Source: K189A clade bacterium (lineage in GTDB: Bacteria; Pseudomonadota; Gammaproteobacteria; Pseudomonadales; Azotimanducaceae). From it: a DNA stretch of 40,095 nucleotides. The notes under the pieces are model-generated. The model saw only the letters and a program-made list of their open reading frames with translations. It was not told the origin of the DNA and did no database searches. Made by a program: the position numbers and the translations under genes. Position 1 is the stretch's first letter; the number at the start of each line of letters is the position of its first letter. The DNA is taken from the NCBI GenBank assembly GCA_018607725.1, contig JABBAY010000136.1, positions 1-40,095 of the forward strand, written 5' to 3'. This document shows, in pieces, positions 16,357-24,701 of the stretch.

Positions 16357-17364
16357 TCAGGCTGCCGATCTACTTTCAATTGCCGCGATGGCATCAAAGG
16401 TTATCTCAACAGACTCGATCCGTTTTTTGTGTTCGAAGACCGAGCATACCAACATCAGCTCGTCGGCCCCGGTTCTGCGAATAAATCGTTCAATGGAATC
16501 CGCCACCGTGTTTTGTGAGCCAATGGCAGAGCAGCTCGCGACCTGATCGAGCATGGCTTTTTCTTGCGCTGTTAACGTTGCAGCAAAATTCTCAATGGGC
16601 GGCGGCAGCTGGCCCGGGGTGCCGCGCCGCAGATTCAGAAAGGATTGGACCGCAGAGGAGCGCAGGTATTCTGCCTCCGCATCTGTTGCTGCTGCACAGA
16701 TATTGAAGCCGAGCATGACGTGCGGTTTCTCCAGTTGTGCGGATGGCTTGAAGTGCTCCCGATAGAGTTCGATGGCGGGCAGCATATAATCTGGCGCAAA
16801 GTGCGAGGCGAAAGCGAAGGGCAGGCCCAGCATGGCGGCGAGTTGGGCGCCAAATAAACTCGAACCCAGGATCCACAGCGGTACTTGCGTACCGAAACCA
16901 GGTACAGCGGTGACGCGCTGACCTGGCTGGGGGGTCCCCAGGTAGTGTTGCAGCTCCACAACATCACGTGGAAAGTCCTCGATATCACCACTCAGGGTTC
17001 TTCTGAGTGCGTGTGCGGTGACTTGATCAGTGCCCGGTGCTCGCCCCAGTCCCAGGTCGATTCTGCCAGGAAATAAGCTGGCGAGGGTCCCGAACTGCTC
17101 GGCGATGACCAGAGGCGCGTGGTTGGGCAGCATGATCCCGCCTGAGCCGACTCGAATACTGGTGGTGCCGCCAGCAATAAAGCCGATAACCACGGCTGTG
17201 GCGGCACTGGCTATGCCGCGCATGTTGTGGTGTTCGGCAACCCAGAAACGTTGCGCACCCAGTTGCTCGGCGTGCTGAGCTAGGTCAAGACTGTTGCGCA
17301 GGGCAACCCCTGCGGTACTACCCTGGTTGATGGGTGCCAGGTCAAGAATTGAGAATGCGGTCAT
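16357..17364 (-). CDS. LLM-class flavin-dependent oxidoreductase (YhbW-like)
   Basis: Bacterial-luciferase-like TIM-barrel flavoprotein, 335 aa. Characteristic segments are [14 protein letters not shown] at the start, [17 protein letters not shown] (about 33-49), [25 protein letters not shown] and [14 protein letters not shown]. The family uses reduced FMN supplied by a reductase. The closest named member is E. coli YhbW, whose substrate is not established. The gene is convergent with the NnrU-family gene and divergent from the phosphoglycerate dehydrogenase gene. Nothing nearby encodes a flavin reductase or a catabolic pathway that would suggest a substrate. Confidence 0.92.
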   Translation of the reverse strand: MTAFSILDLAPINQGSTAGVALRNSLDLAQHAEQLGAQRFWVAEHHNMRGIASAATAVVIGFIAGGTTSIRVGSGGIMLPNHAPLVIAEQFGTLASLFPGRIDLGLGRAPGTDQVTAHALRRTLSGDIEDFPRDVVELQHYLGTPQPGQRVTAVPGFGTQVPLWILGSSLFGAQLAAMLGLPFAFASHFAPDYMLPAIELYREHFKPSAQLEKPHVMLGFNICAAATDAEAEYLRSSAVQSFLNLRRGTPGQLPPPIENFAATLTAQEKAMLDQVASCSAIGSQNTVADSIERFIRRTGADELMLVCSVFEHKKRIESVEITFDAIAAIESRSAA

Positions 17365-17604
17365 GGCGATGATTTCTTTGGGGCAAGTGTGTGTGGCCTA
17401 ATGATAAGTGGAAATCGGCGAGAAAGCGAAATGTCGAGAGACCTGATTTTTGTCGAGCGCAAAACCTTGGCTGCGGGCTTCAAGCCGATGGTGCAGTTCA
17501 GTTGAGTGCGCCGCCACGGGTGAACCCTGGGGCGAGAGGGAAAAGATTGTTCAGTCAGCTGCTCTGGCTTGGTGTAACATGGGCGCCGTTAAAAAGGGGA
17601 TAGC

Positions 17605-18774
17605 ATGTATAAGGTCAAGACACTAAATAATATTTCAGCCAGGGGACTCGATCGATTTCCCCGGGAGCATTTTCAACTGGGTGAGGATTTGCCAGATCCC
17701 GATGCGATATTGGTGCGCAGCCAAAAGCTGACGCTTGCAGACATCACACCGTCGCTGCGAGCGGTGGGTCGTGCAGGTGCCGGCGTGAATAATATTCCGG
17801 TGGCGGAATATACCGCCAAGGGTGTTGTAGTCTTCAATACGCCCGGTGCCAATGCCAATGCCGTGAAAGAATTGGTCCTGGCTGGGCTCCTGCTGTCGCA
17901 ACGGGGAATTGTTCAAGGCATGGCCTATGTGGATGGTCTGGGTGATTACACTGACAAAGCCGAATTGAACCAGCAGGTGGAAGCTGCCAAAAAGCAGTTT
18001 AAAGGGGGCGAACTCAAGGGCAAGACACTGGGCATTCTGGGCCTTGGGGCGATTGGTTCGATGGTGGCAGAGATGGCGTTACAGATGGGCATGACCGTGC
18101 TTGGCTACGATCCAGCACTGTCAGTAGACGCGGCCTGGCGGCTCTCCAGTCAGGTGAAGAAAGTCGACAGCATGCAGGCTCTATTTGCCCGCGCTGATCT
18201 GATCACGTTGCATATTCCCGCGTTAGCGTCGACCACCGGTATTATCAATGCCGAGACACTAGCGAACTTCAAGCCGGGTGCCGTCTTGCTCAACTTTGCT
18301 CGAGAAGAACTGGTTAATAATATTGATCTGTTAGCGGCCCTGGAATCGGGGCATATTGCCCAATACATCTCGGACTTCCCGACGCCGACTCTGATCCGTA
18401 AGCCTGGCGTATCGGCAACGCCGCACTTGGGCGCGAGTACCGAGGAAGCCGAAGAAAATTGCGCTGTGATGGTTGCGGATCAGATGATCGATTTTCTTGA
18501 AAATGGCAATATTCGCAATTCCGTGAATTTTCCTAATTTGACCTTGGAACGGACCCAGGGTTACCGATTGGCTTTGGCGAACCGGAATGTGCCGCGGATC
18601 TTAGGCAGCGTCCTGTCGATACTGGCTGACCGAAATATCAATGTCATTGACATGCTCAACAAAAGCCGCGAAGAGGTGGCTTATAATTTGATTGATGTTG
18701 AAGCCGAGCCCACTGAGGAGTTGGTGCGGGCCATTGAAGGGATTGACGGCGTGATCAACGTCAAGGTGTTTTAA
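17605..18774 (+). CDS. serA: D-3-phosphoglycerate dehydrogenase family protein (ACT domain)
   Basis: D-isomer 2-hydroxyacid dehydrogenase. The substrate-domain signature VGRAGAGVNNIPV and the GANANAVKELVLAG segment are diagnostic of phosphoglycerate dehydrogenases. The NAD-binding loop is GLGAIG (146-151); the catalytic Arg sits in NFAREELVNN and the catalytic His in ATPHLGAST. Residues about 318-389 form a single ACT domain (PRILGSVLSILADRNINVIDM), expected to bind serine as feedback inhibitor. At 389 aa it is a form distinct from the E. coli enzyme (410 aa). It would catalyse the first step of serine synthesis. It stands alone; serC is not next to it and is also missing from its usual gyrA-pheA position. 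A strong AGGGG precedes the ATG. Confidence 0.9.
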   Translation: MYKVKTLNNISARGLDRFPREHFQLGEDLPDPDAILVRSQKLTLADITPSLRAVGRAGAGVNNIPVAEYTAKGVVVFNTPGANANAVKELVLAGLLLSQRGIVQGMAYVDGLGDYTDKAELNQQVEAAKKQFKGGELKGKTLGILGLGAIGSMVAEMALQMGMTVLGYDPALSVDAAWRLSSQVKKVDSMQALFARADLITLHIPALASTTGIINAETLANFKPGAVLLNFAREELVNNIDLLAALESGHIAQYISDFPTPTLIRKPGVSATPHLGASTEEAEENCAVMVADQMIDFLENGNIRNSVNFPNLTLERTQGYRLALANRNVPRILGSVLSILADRNINVIDMLNKSREEVAYNLIDVEAEPTEELVRAIEGIDGVINVKVF

Positions 18775-18807
18775 CCCGCCACTAGTCTGCAAGCCGGCAA
18801 CTGGGGT

Positions 18808-20691
18808 CTAACTCGCCAGATCCCGTATCATAAAGCGTTCGACGCCGAGAAAGTCTTGCCACTCGGGATTGAAAGCGGCGGGTTCGTGGTTGATCAAACG
18901 CGCCAGATGCTCGCCGCACAGAGGACCGTGAGTGGCGCCATGGGAACCCATGGCGGTGCACAGATATAATCCAGGTTGGTAGGCTGTAAATGCTGGCTGG
19001 TCGCGCGCCCGCTGCCGGCACCAATCCGCCAGTGCTGTCCAGTCTGGTATAGGGCCGACGACGGGCAATCGATCTCGGCTGGCCGCGCGCACACCAACGT
19101 GGGCCGATGTTGGCTGTGCCTCACCGGGTAGAAATTGCTGCAATCGCGCTAACAGTTCAGCGGTATCTGCTGCTGCGGTGGCGTTCGAGTTTGAATTGCG
19201 CTGATGCGTGCCGCTGACCGTCTGTAGTCCTTCAGCATCTGCCGGAAAGACCGAGACTGGTCCGCTGACCACCGTTTCGATGGATCTGCCCGTGTTGCGT
19301 CTCACCTGTATTGCCTGGCCGCGATTTGAGTGCAGATTCAAGGGTTGAGTTTGGGCTAAGGAATTCGCACCCGTAGCAATGATGAGGGTGTCGGCGGTGG
19401 TGATGCACTGGCCTGCAGCATCTGTCAGGCGCCATTCGTCATTGATGCGTTGCAGGCTTTCAACATGGGTATTCGGTCGCAGCGTAATATGCTGAAGTGT
19501 GGCGCTGAAGGCGTCTTTGGCGGATAACCAACCGGCGGTTGGGAAATGCAAGCTGGCAATGGCTGGGTCGAGCGGGGATGGGGTGAGGTGTGCAAAACTA
19601 TCGGGAAAATAGCCATTAATCTTGCTCAGGCGCTCCTGCAGGGCAACGGTGTCCGGCGTCAGGTCAAAGCCACAGGCATGATAGTCACCTTGTTGCGCCA
19701 GATACTCAAAGGCCGCCAGCGAAAAGCACGCTCGATTGTCAGGTACTGCTGCTAGCTGTGGATAAACCGCCAGTTGGGGAATACTGGATGCGCCCATAAG
19801 GGGTTGGTCCTGCGCTTCGATGACCTCAACTTCTATGCCCCGGCGTAGCAGGGCCGCAGCGCAGTTTAAACCCGCGAGTCCCGCCCCAATAATGACGACT
19901 CGCGAGGTCCGACAACGCTGGGGCCTGGGCACCGCACCGGAGAGACCTGCCGTCAACATTTCTGCTTTGCCAGCGAATCCCGGTATTTTTTTGATGTCGA
20001 AGCCGGCAGCCTTCAAACCCCGTTTGACTTTGCCGGCCACAGAGTAGGTTGAAACAGTTGTCTGTTGGTGGCTCAACCGAGCACATTGACTGAAGAGCAC
20101 AGGATCCCACATGGCCTCATTCTGCGCAGGGCTGAAGCCATCGAGGAAGAAGGCATCTACGGGTTCAGAGATTAATGGCATAGCCGCGCTCACATCCAGG
20201 TAAATCAGATTGAGGCAGATCGTGTCAGTGATCCACAGCGGGTGCATGCCGTGCGTCGGTAAGGGGTATCGACTCACCAGACGCTGGGCCAGGTCATGCA
20301 ATTGAGCAGCACCTGGTTCGGTATGTGACGGTGGGCACAAGCTTGCGTATAGCCTTGCGAGGTCTGCGGGTGTCACCGGTGCGTATTCAATGGCCTGATA
20401 GTGAAGCAGCTTGCCGGGGGGCGCGAGTTCTTGCCAGAGCCGAGCGGCGAGCAGGAAATTCAGACCAAAGCCGAAACCGGTTTCAAGAATATTGAATTGG
20501 GGTTGTTGCAGGTCCGACCAACGCTCGCGCAAATGATTGGCTTCAATGAAGACATGTTGCTTCTCCGCTAGCCCGCCCTCGCGATGCCAGTAGATGTCTG
20601 CAAATGCCTCAGACCAGGGGCTGGATTCATCCTGCCAGTCAATCAATGCGTGCTCAAGTAAATAGCCGGTCTGGCTTGAAATGAGACTCAT
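18808..20691 (-). CDS. mnmC: Bifunctional tRNA wobble-uridine enzyme MnmC
   Basis: Carries out the last two steps of mnm5(s2)U34 synthesis in tRNA. The N-terminal methyltransferase (MnmD, about residues 1-240) shows the SAM-binding motif ILETGFGFGLNFL and the DAFFLDGFSPAQNEAMWD block. The C-terminal FAD oxidoreductase starts with VVIIGAGLAGLNCAAALLRR (about 266 onward) and ends with the FAD motif TAMGSHGATHGPLCGEHLA. Length (627 aa) is usual for the fused enzyme. Its ATG overlaps the stop of the sulfurtransferase gene, so both are translated from one message. A sulfur-transfer enzyme next to a thiouridine-modifying enzyme is suggestive, but a functional link is not shown. Confidence 0.96.
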   Translation of the reverse strand: MSLISSQTGYLLEHALIDWQDESSPWSEAFADIYWHREGGLAEKQHVFIEANHLRERWSDLQQPQFNILETGFGFGLNFLLAARLWQELAPPGKLLHYQAIEYAPVTPADLARLYASLCPPSHTEPGAAQLHDLAQRLVSRYPLPTHGMHPLWITDTICLNLIYLDVSAAMPLISEPVDAFFLDGFSPAQNEAMWDPVLFSQCARLSHQQTTVSTYSVAGKVKRGLKAAGFDIKKIPGFAGKAEMLTAGLSGAVPRPQRCRTSRVVIIGAGLAGLNCAAALLRRGIEVEVIEAQDQPLMGASSIPQLAVYPQLAAVPDNRACFSLAAFEYLAQQGDYHACGFDLTPDTVALQERLSKINGYFPDSFAHLTPSPLDPAIASLHFPTAGWLSAKDAFSATLQHITLRPNTHVESLQRINDEWRLTDAAGQCITTADTLIIATGANSLAQTQPLNLHSNRGQAIQVRRNTGRSIETVVSGPVSVFPADAEGLQTVSGTHQRNSNSNATAAADTAELLARLQQFLPGEAQPTSAHVGVRAASRDRLPVVGPIPDWTALADWCRQRARDQPAFTAYQPGLYLCTAMGSHGATHGPLCGEHLARLINHEPAAFNPEWQDFLGVERFMIRDLAS

Positions 20692-21533
20692 AGGGTGGCG
20701 ACGGGGCGCGTTGGGTCGTTAATCCATTCACTCCATGAACCGGGGTAGAGTGCGGGTTCAGGAAATCCTGCATGGACCATCGCCAGGATATTATGCGCTG
20801 CAGTAACGCCAGAGCCACAGTAACAGATGGTGTTGCCGGTCGTTGCTGCACCGAGTCCATTGAATCGTTGGCGTAAGTCTGCGGCACTACGGAATTTGCC
20901 CGTGGCGCCATCGAGGTTCTCACCGAAAGGTGCACAGACTGCGCCAGGAATGTGTCCAGCGACGGGGTCGATGGGTTCGGTCTTGCCCTCATAACGCGGT
21001 CTGTCCCGAGCGTCGAGCAGCAGATCCTGAGGGGGTTGCAGCTCGTCAGCAGAGACCTGGCGGGTGATGGCAGGTCGCACGATAAATGCTGATTCTGGTC
21101 GGGTAATGAGTCTGGTGGAGGACGCTTGTCCAGCGTCAAGCCATGCTTGGTAGCCACCATCCAGGACTGCGACATTAGGGTGCCCCAACCAGCGTAGCAT
21201 CCACCACAGACGCGCAGCATAGGCGCCGTTATCAGCATCATAAGCGACGACCAGTGAGTCCTGGGTAATTCCCCAACGACGTACCTGAGCGGCAAAGATT
21301 TGCCTGTCGGGCAATGGATGCCGGCCGGTCTGACCGGACACAATCTGCGCGCTGAGATCTCGGTTGAGGTCAACATACTGGGCGCCATCAATGTGTCCCG
21401 CGGTGTACGCCAGCAGGCCCGCAGCAGGATCTAGGAGTGATGAGCGGCAGTCAAAAACACACAAATGCTTAGCGGTCTGGAGGGTCGCTAGGCTTGCAAC
21501 ATCAATGAGCGTTCGTCGGGTCAGATTAGTCAT
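20688..21533 (-). CDS. Thiosulfate/3-mercaptopyruvate sulfurtransferase
   Basis: Two tandem rhodanese domains. The inactive N-terminal domain carries FDCRSSLLDPAAGLLAYTAGHIDGAQYVDLNRDLS; the active C-terminal domain carries CYCGSGVTAAHN, in which the loop Cys is the persulfide nucleophile and CGSGVTA is the mercaptopyruvate-type active-site loop. RDRPRYEGKTEPIDPVAGHIPGA is the expected interdomain signature. Length (281 aa) is typical for SseA-like proteins. It follows sui1 by two bases and overlaps mnmC by 4 bp in the minus-strand run. The exact donor (thiosulfate or mercaptopyruvate) cannot be settled, although the CGSGVTA loop favours mercaptopyruvate. Confidence 0.93.
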   Translation of the reverse strand: MTNLTRRTLIDVASLATLQTAKHLCVFDCRSSLLDPAAGLLAYTAGHIDGAQYVDLNRDLSAQIVSGQTGRHPLPDRQIFAAQVRRWGITQDSLVVAYDADNGAYAARLWWMLRWLGHPNVAVLDGGYQAWLDAGQASSTRLITRPESAFIVRPAITRQVSADELQPPQDLLLDARDRPRYEGKTEPIDPVAGHIPGAVCAPFGENLDGATGKFRSAADLRQRFNGLGAATTGNTICYCGSGVTAAHNILAMVHAGFPEPALYPGSWSEWINDPTRPVATL

Positions 21534-21535
21534 GT

Positions 21536-21886
21536 TCAGCCTCCGCTGAGTTTCACTTGATAGCCGAGCGCTTCCAGTTCGGCCTTGATCTCAACGCGCT
21601 TGTCACCTTGGATGAGAATGACGCCGGCCTCGATGGAGCCGCCGACACCGCACTTGTTCTTCAGTTTTTTGGCGAGCGTCTTGAGGTCTTCTGGGCCTAG
21701 GGGCAAGCCGCTGATAGCGATCAATGGTTTGCCTGCCCGTCCTTTGACTTGGCGCTGCAGGCGAACGATGCCATCGGTGGCGATGGGTGTTTGGGCTTCG
21801 CGACAGCGACATTGGTCGATGGCAGCACCACATTCCGGGCAGTGGCGGCCAGTATCCGTTGAATACACCAGGCGTTTCTTGTTCAT
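21536..21886 (-). CDS. yciH: SUI1/YciH-family translation initiation factor
   Basis: 116-residue SUI1-fold protein. The N-terminal part holds a cysteine-rich segment, CPECGAAIDQCRC, followed by the conserved core LQRQVKGRAGKPLIAISGLP, LKTLAKKLKNKCGVGGSIEAG and ILIQGDKRVEI. Bacterial YciH resembles eukaryotic eIF1 and affects start-site fidelity at the ribosome. The gene ends two bases before the sulfurtransferase start, so the two are coupled. Family assignment is secure; its importance in bacteria is modest. Confidence 0.94.
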   Translation of the reverse strand: MNKKRLVYSTDTGRHCPECGAAIDQCRCREAQTPIATDGIVRLQRQVKGRAGKPLIAISGLPLGPEDLKTLAKKLKNKCGVGGSIEAGVILIQGDKRVEIKAELEALGYQVKLSGG

Positions 21887-21934
21887 GACGAGTTACCCGT
21901 GGACCGGCGGTATCAACCTGATGCGGTATGAGCC

Positions 21935-22357
21935 TCAGCTGTCTGAATAGATGTAGACACCGAGATCATCATTGCAAGCGGTCTGGCAAAAATGGACTAA
22001 CAGAAAGATAAAGTCCAGCAGATCATTGGCATCGAGATCTAATGCCTCGATCTCCTCGCACTCAGTCCAGAGACTGGCAAAATTCTCGACCTGGTCTTCC
22101 TCCAAGTCGGCTAGCTTGCCCATCAGCGTCTCATCAAGACGATATAGGTAAGGGCCCTCGTCGGTCAGTTCGCGATCGAGTCGTTCCATCTCCAGCGCAT
22201 CAGCGAGAAAACCGCCGCACACCAACGCATAGAGCTGAGCTCTGGCGTCGCGATGGAACTGTTGGCTCGACATGCAGACAAAACTGCTGGCGGGGTTCTC
22301 GTCGATTTCGAGTTCCGCGACGTCTTCCTGATGGCCGATAAAAAAGATCTGGTGCAT
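21935..22357 (-). CDS. Acidic protein of unknown function
   Basis: I do not recognise this 140-aa protein. It is acidic, with clusters such as LADLEEDQVENF and ECEEIEALDLDANDLLDF, has no signal peptide or membrane helix, and looks mainly alpha-helical and cytoplasmic. Cysteines are scattered and form no metal motif. Its coding status is supported by tight packing: it begins 11 bp after the cold-shock gene and is followed by sui1 on the same strand. It could be an accessory partner of the membrane-anchored cold-shock protein, but only position suggests that. Confidence 0.75.
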   Translation of the reverse strand: MHQIFFIGHQEDVAELEIDENPASSFVCMSSQQFHRDARAQLYALVCGGFLADALEMERLDRELTDEGPYLYRLDETLMGKLADLEEDQVENFASLWTECEEIEALDLDANDLLDFIFLLVHFCQTACNDDLGVYIYSDS

Positions 22358-22368
22358 GGCTGCGACGT

Positions 22369-22839
22369 TTAAATCGTCTCGACCTCATCTGCTTGCAGAC
22401 CTTTGTCGCCTTCGATAACAACAAACTGAACTCGATCACCTTCAGCGATAGCGCGGCGGCCATTGCCTTCGATATTACGGTAGTGCACAAAAATATCGTC
22501 GCCGGCATCTCGCGTTATAAAACCGAAGCCCTTTTTGACATTAAACCACTTCACAATACCGGTTTCCTTGGCACTATTGACTTGTGCCGGTCGATTCGCC
22601 GGTTTTGCAGCAGTTTTGCGCTTGGAAGATTGGCCGGAGCGACCCTTGGGGCCTTTTGAGATGGCCGCAGATAAGCTGCAACCGCTGAAAACGGCAAGAA
22701 TGGATATCGCCAGTATGAACAGCTCTGCGCCGCTCGGGATAGATAGTGGCCCTTTAACCCATTGGCTGAGAAAGTAGGCAAAGGTGCCGATGAGTAGGCT
22801 AAGGATAATGTTTTTTACAAGTGAATTCATGGTAACCAT
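22369..22839 (-). CDS. Membrane-anchored cold-shock-domain protein
   Basis: N-terminal part has two predicted membrane helices (about 8-27 and 37-59), a Lys/Arg/Ala-rich linker (about 63-88), and a complete cold-shock domain in the last 65 residues: GIVKWFNVKKGFGFITRD (RNP1) and DIFVHYRNIEG (RNP2). CspA-type domains bind single-stranded RNA/DNA; here the domain would be tethered to the cytoplasmic face of the inner membrane. The start could be the first ATG or the one three codons later (MNSL); neither has a clear ribosome-binding site. It lies between pdxJ and the unknown acidic gene in a same-strand run. Confidence 0.88.
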   Translation of the reverse strand: MVTMNSLVKNIILSLLIGTFAYFLSQWVKGPLSIPSGAELFILAISILAVFSGCSLSAAISKGPKGRSGQSSKRKTAAKPANRPAQVNSAKETGIVKWFNVKKGFGFITRDAGDDIFVHYRNIEGNGRRAIAEGDRVQFVVIEGDKGLQADEVETI

Positions 22840-22932
22840 TTTAGTGAAAGGTGAGAAAAAAACAGGTGGCGGCTGAAGTTGTTGCTGCCAGAAACACTAT
22901 ACCCCGTTTGAGTGCGGCGAATAGTATGTGAA

Positions 22933-23694
22933 CTAGCCTGATTTTTCCAGAATAGCGTTATATCTTCTGACGGTGGTGGCTAATCCGTCCCATAAGGCGT
23001 CATTAATGAGTGCATGGCCGATGGACACTTCGGCCACGTTTGTCACACGCTGGCAAAACTCACCCAGATTGTCTTGGTTGAGATCGTGGCCGGCGTTGAT
23101 ACCCAGTCCCAGTTGCTGGGCTAACTTGCCGGCCTCGATGAATGTCGCGAGAACCGACTCGTGATCGCCATATTGGTCTGCGTAGGGGCCCGTGTAGAAC
23201 TCGATGCGGTCAGTGCCCAGGGCCGCAGCCTGCTCAATCTGTGCTGCGTCCGGGTCCATAAAAAGGCTGACTCGAATGCCAAGCGCCTTGAGCTGATCGA
23301 TAATCGCCTTCAGCGCGGTATTGTCGCCGCTGAGGTTCCAGCCATGATCAGACGTCAGCTGGACGGGGTCATCGGGTACCAGGGTACATTGTTCGGGCAT
23401 GGTGTCGCGAACCAGGGTCATGAAACCTGGAAAACCGTTAGCTTCAGGGCCGGCAAAGGGGTTGCCTTCAATGTTGAACTCTATGTCAGCGTATTGTGGT
23501 TGCGTTAGCAGGCTGGCAAGGTCATAGACGTCCGTTGGCCGAATATGACGCATATCGGGTCTTGGATGAACTGTGATTCCCTGTGCGCCAGCGGCAATAC
23601 TTGTTTCTGCCGCAGCAGTCACGCTGGGTATGGTGGTGTCGCGAGAATTGCGCAGTAACGCAATCTTGTTCAGATTGACCGATAGTTTTGTCAT
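22933..23694 (-). CDS. pdxJ: Pyridoxine 5'-phosphate synthase
   Basis: Condenses 1-deoxy-D-xylulose 5-phosphate with 3-amino-2-oxopropyl phosphate to pyridoxine 5'-phosphate. The start LSVNLNKIALLRNSRDTT and the blocks GITVHPRPDMRHIR, IEFNIEGNPF, CTLVPDDPVQLTSDHGW and GINAGHDLNQDN identify it. Many of these match the Bacteroidota-type PdxJ (LSVNINKIATLRNARG, HPRPDERHIR, EFNIEGNP) more than the usual gammaproteobacterial form (VNIDHIATLRNARG, HLREDRRHI), and the gene is not next to recO/acpS as is usual in gammaproteobacteria. This suggests transfer. It starts four bases after the SH3-protein gene ends. Confidence 0.93.
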   Translation of the reverse strand: MTKLSVNLNKIALLRNSRDTTIPSVTAAAETSIAAGAQGITVHPRPDMRHIRPTDVYDLASLLTQPQYADIEFNIEGNPFAGPEANGFPGFMTLVRDTMPEQCTLVPDDPVQLTSDHGWNLSGDNTALKAIIDQLKALGIRVSLFMDPDAAQIEQAAALGTDRIEFYTGPYADQYGDHESVLATFIEAGKLAQQLGLGINAGHDLNQDNLGEFCQRVTNVAEVSIGHALINDALWDGLATTVRRYNAILEKSG

Positions 23695-23697
23695 GAT

Positions 23698-24366
23698 TTA
23701 TGACCACCCGCCGCTGATGCTGCGATGGTAGAACCGGCGAGCGATAATAAATCCGATCAGCAGACTTAATAATACGGTGCCGGCCCCTCGAATAAACCAG
23801 TCTTGATCGTTACTGCTGTCGAGGGTATCGACAGTCATTAGCAGTCCATCAATTTGCTCTTCTAATGCCTGGCGTTCAATCTGCAAAGACGCATTTTGAT
23901 TCTTAATTGCGATCACGTTCGCTGCCGTTGTTTTGATTTCTTGCAACTCCGCTGTTAGCGCCTCATTTGCCTGCTTTAACGCCTGATTATCCTCGCTGAG
24001 GACGATCTCTAATTGCTGCAGGGCAGTAAGTTGATCGAAGTTGGCGTTGTACTCAGCTTCCAGTTTTTGCAGTCGAGCAGTGGTCTCTTCGAGTAAGACA
24101 GCGGCGATGGGGGTATCCATCAAGTATTGGGTTTGAATCCAACCTTCGAGACCATCGGGCAATCGAACTCGGCTATAGCCACTTTCCGGATCTGCTTCAA
24201 GCAGTTCCATCGCTGTGCCGCTGCGAATGCCCTTGTGCAGAATCCTGTGTTCACCGGTCACACCGCCTCGTAATGGTACGTAAAGTGTGTCGCGGACGTA
24301 CACGGTGTCTGCCAGCGCTGTCGCGCTGACGATCAGTGTCGCCAGAAGCAGAATAAAAGTTTTCAG
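23698..24366 (-). CDS. TIGR04211-type SH3-domain, coiled-coil membrane protein (probable CTG start)
   Basis: Architecture: signal peptide, bacterial SH3 domain ([14 protein letters not shown] ... [18 protein letters not shown]), a coiled coil (about residues 95-180 of the full form), and a C-terminal membrane helix ([19 protein letters not shown]). This matches the YgiM/TIGR04211 family, an envelope protein of unclear function. The first conventional start codon (GTG at 24303) lies after the signal peptide. Reading upstream in frame gives [20 protein letters not shown], a textbook signal sequence, and the only plausible initiator is CTG at 24366, which overlaps the TGA stop of yciI (CTGA). 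A rare CTG start with coupling is therefore proposed; an ATT start is the alternative. Confidence 0.85.
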   Translation of the reverse strand: MKTFILLLATLIVSATALADTVYVRDTLYVPLRGGVTGEHRILHKGIRSGTAMELLEADPESGYSRVRLPDGLEGWIQTQYLMDTPIAAVLLEETTARLQKLEAEYNANFDQLTALQQLEIVLSEDNQALKQANEALTAELQEIKTTAANVIAIKNQNASLQIERQALEEQIDGLLMTVDTLDSSNDQDWFIRGAGTVLLSLLIGFIIARRFYHRSISGGWS

Positions 24367-24662
24367 GGGAGCACCTTCTTGAACGGCTTTACGGTGACTT
24401 GGGCGTAGACCCCAGCGGCCGCGTAGGGGTCGGCATCAGACCAGGTTTGAGCTGCCGCCAGGGACGGAAACTCGGCGACGACCAAGCTGCCAGAGAAACC
24501 CGCGGCGCCGGGATCGTCATTGTCAATGCTGGGGTTGGGGCCGGCAAGCAACAGACGGCCCTCGGCGACCAGTTGTTCAAGCCGCAGCAAGTGCGCAGGC
24601 CGAGCGGCTTGGCGCAGAGCCAGACTGTTGTCAATATCGGTGCTGATGATGGCGTACAACAT
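24363..24662 (-). CDS. yciI: YciI-family protein
   Basis: 99-residue ferredoxin-like-fold protein: it starts [25 protein letters not shown] and ends [12 protein letters not shown], with the conserved catalytic-like His in [11 protein letters not shown] and a DPYAAAGVY segment, all typical of YciI. The biochemical role is unknown. It stands between yciB and the SH3-domain gene on the same strand, an order close to that of many gammaproteobacteria. Its stop codon overlaps the presumed CTG start of the next gene. Confidence 0.93.
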   Translation of the reverse strand: MLYAIISTDIDNSLALRQAARPAHLLRLEQLVAEGRLLLAGPNPSIDNDDPGAAGFSGSLVVAEFPSLAAAQTWSDADPYAAAGVYAQVTVKPFKKVLP

Positions 24663-24701
24663 GATCTTTCTTCCGAAAATTTAATGGCTGGCGCCCAAAT
24701 A

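Noticed and set aside
20654-21391. 245-codon ORF on the minus strand overlapping the sulfurtransferase gene
   Set aside because: It runs in another frame across the whole sulfurtransferase, whose rhodanese motifs are unmistakable; the alternate product is Pro/Ser/Arg-rich with no known motif.
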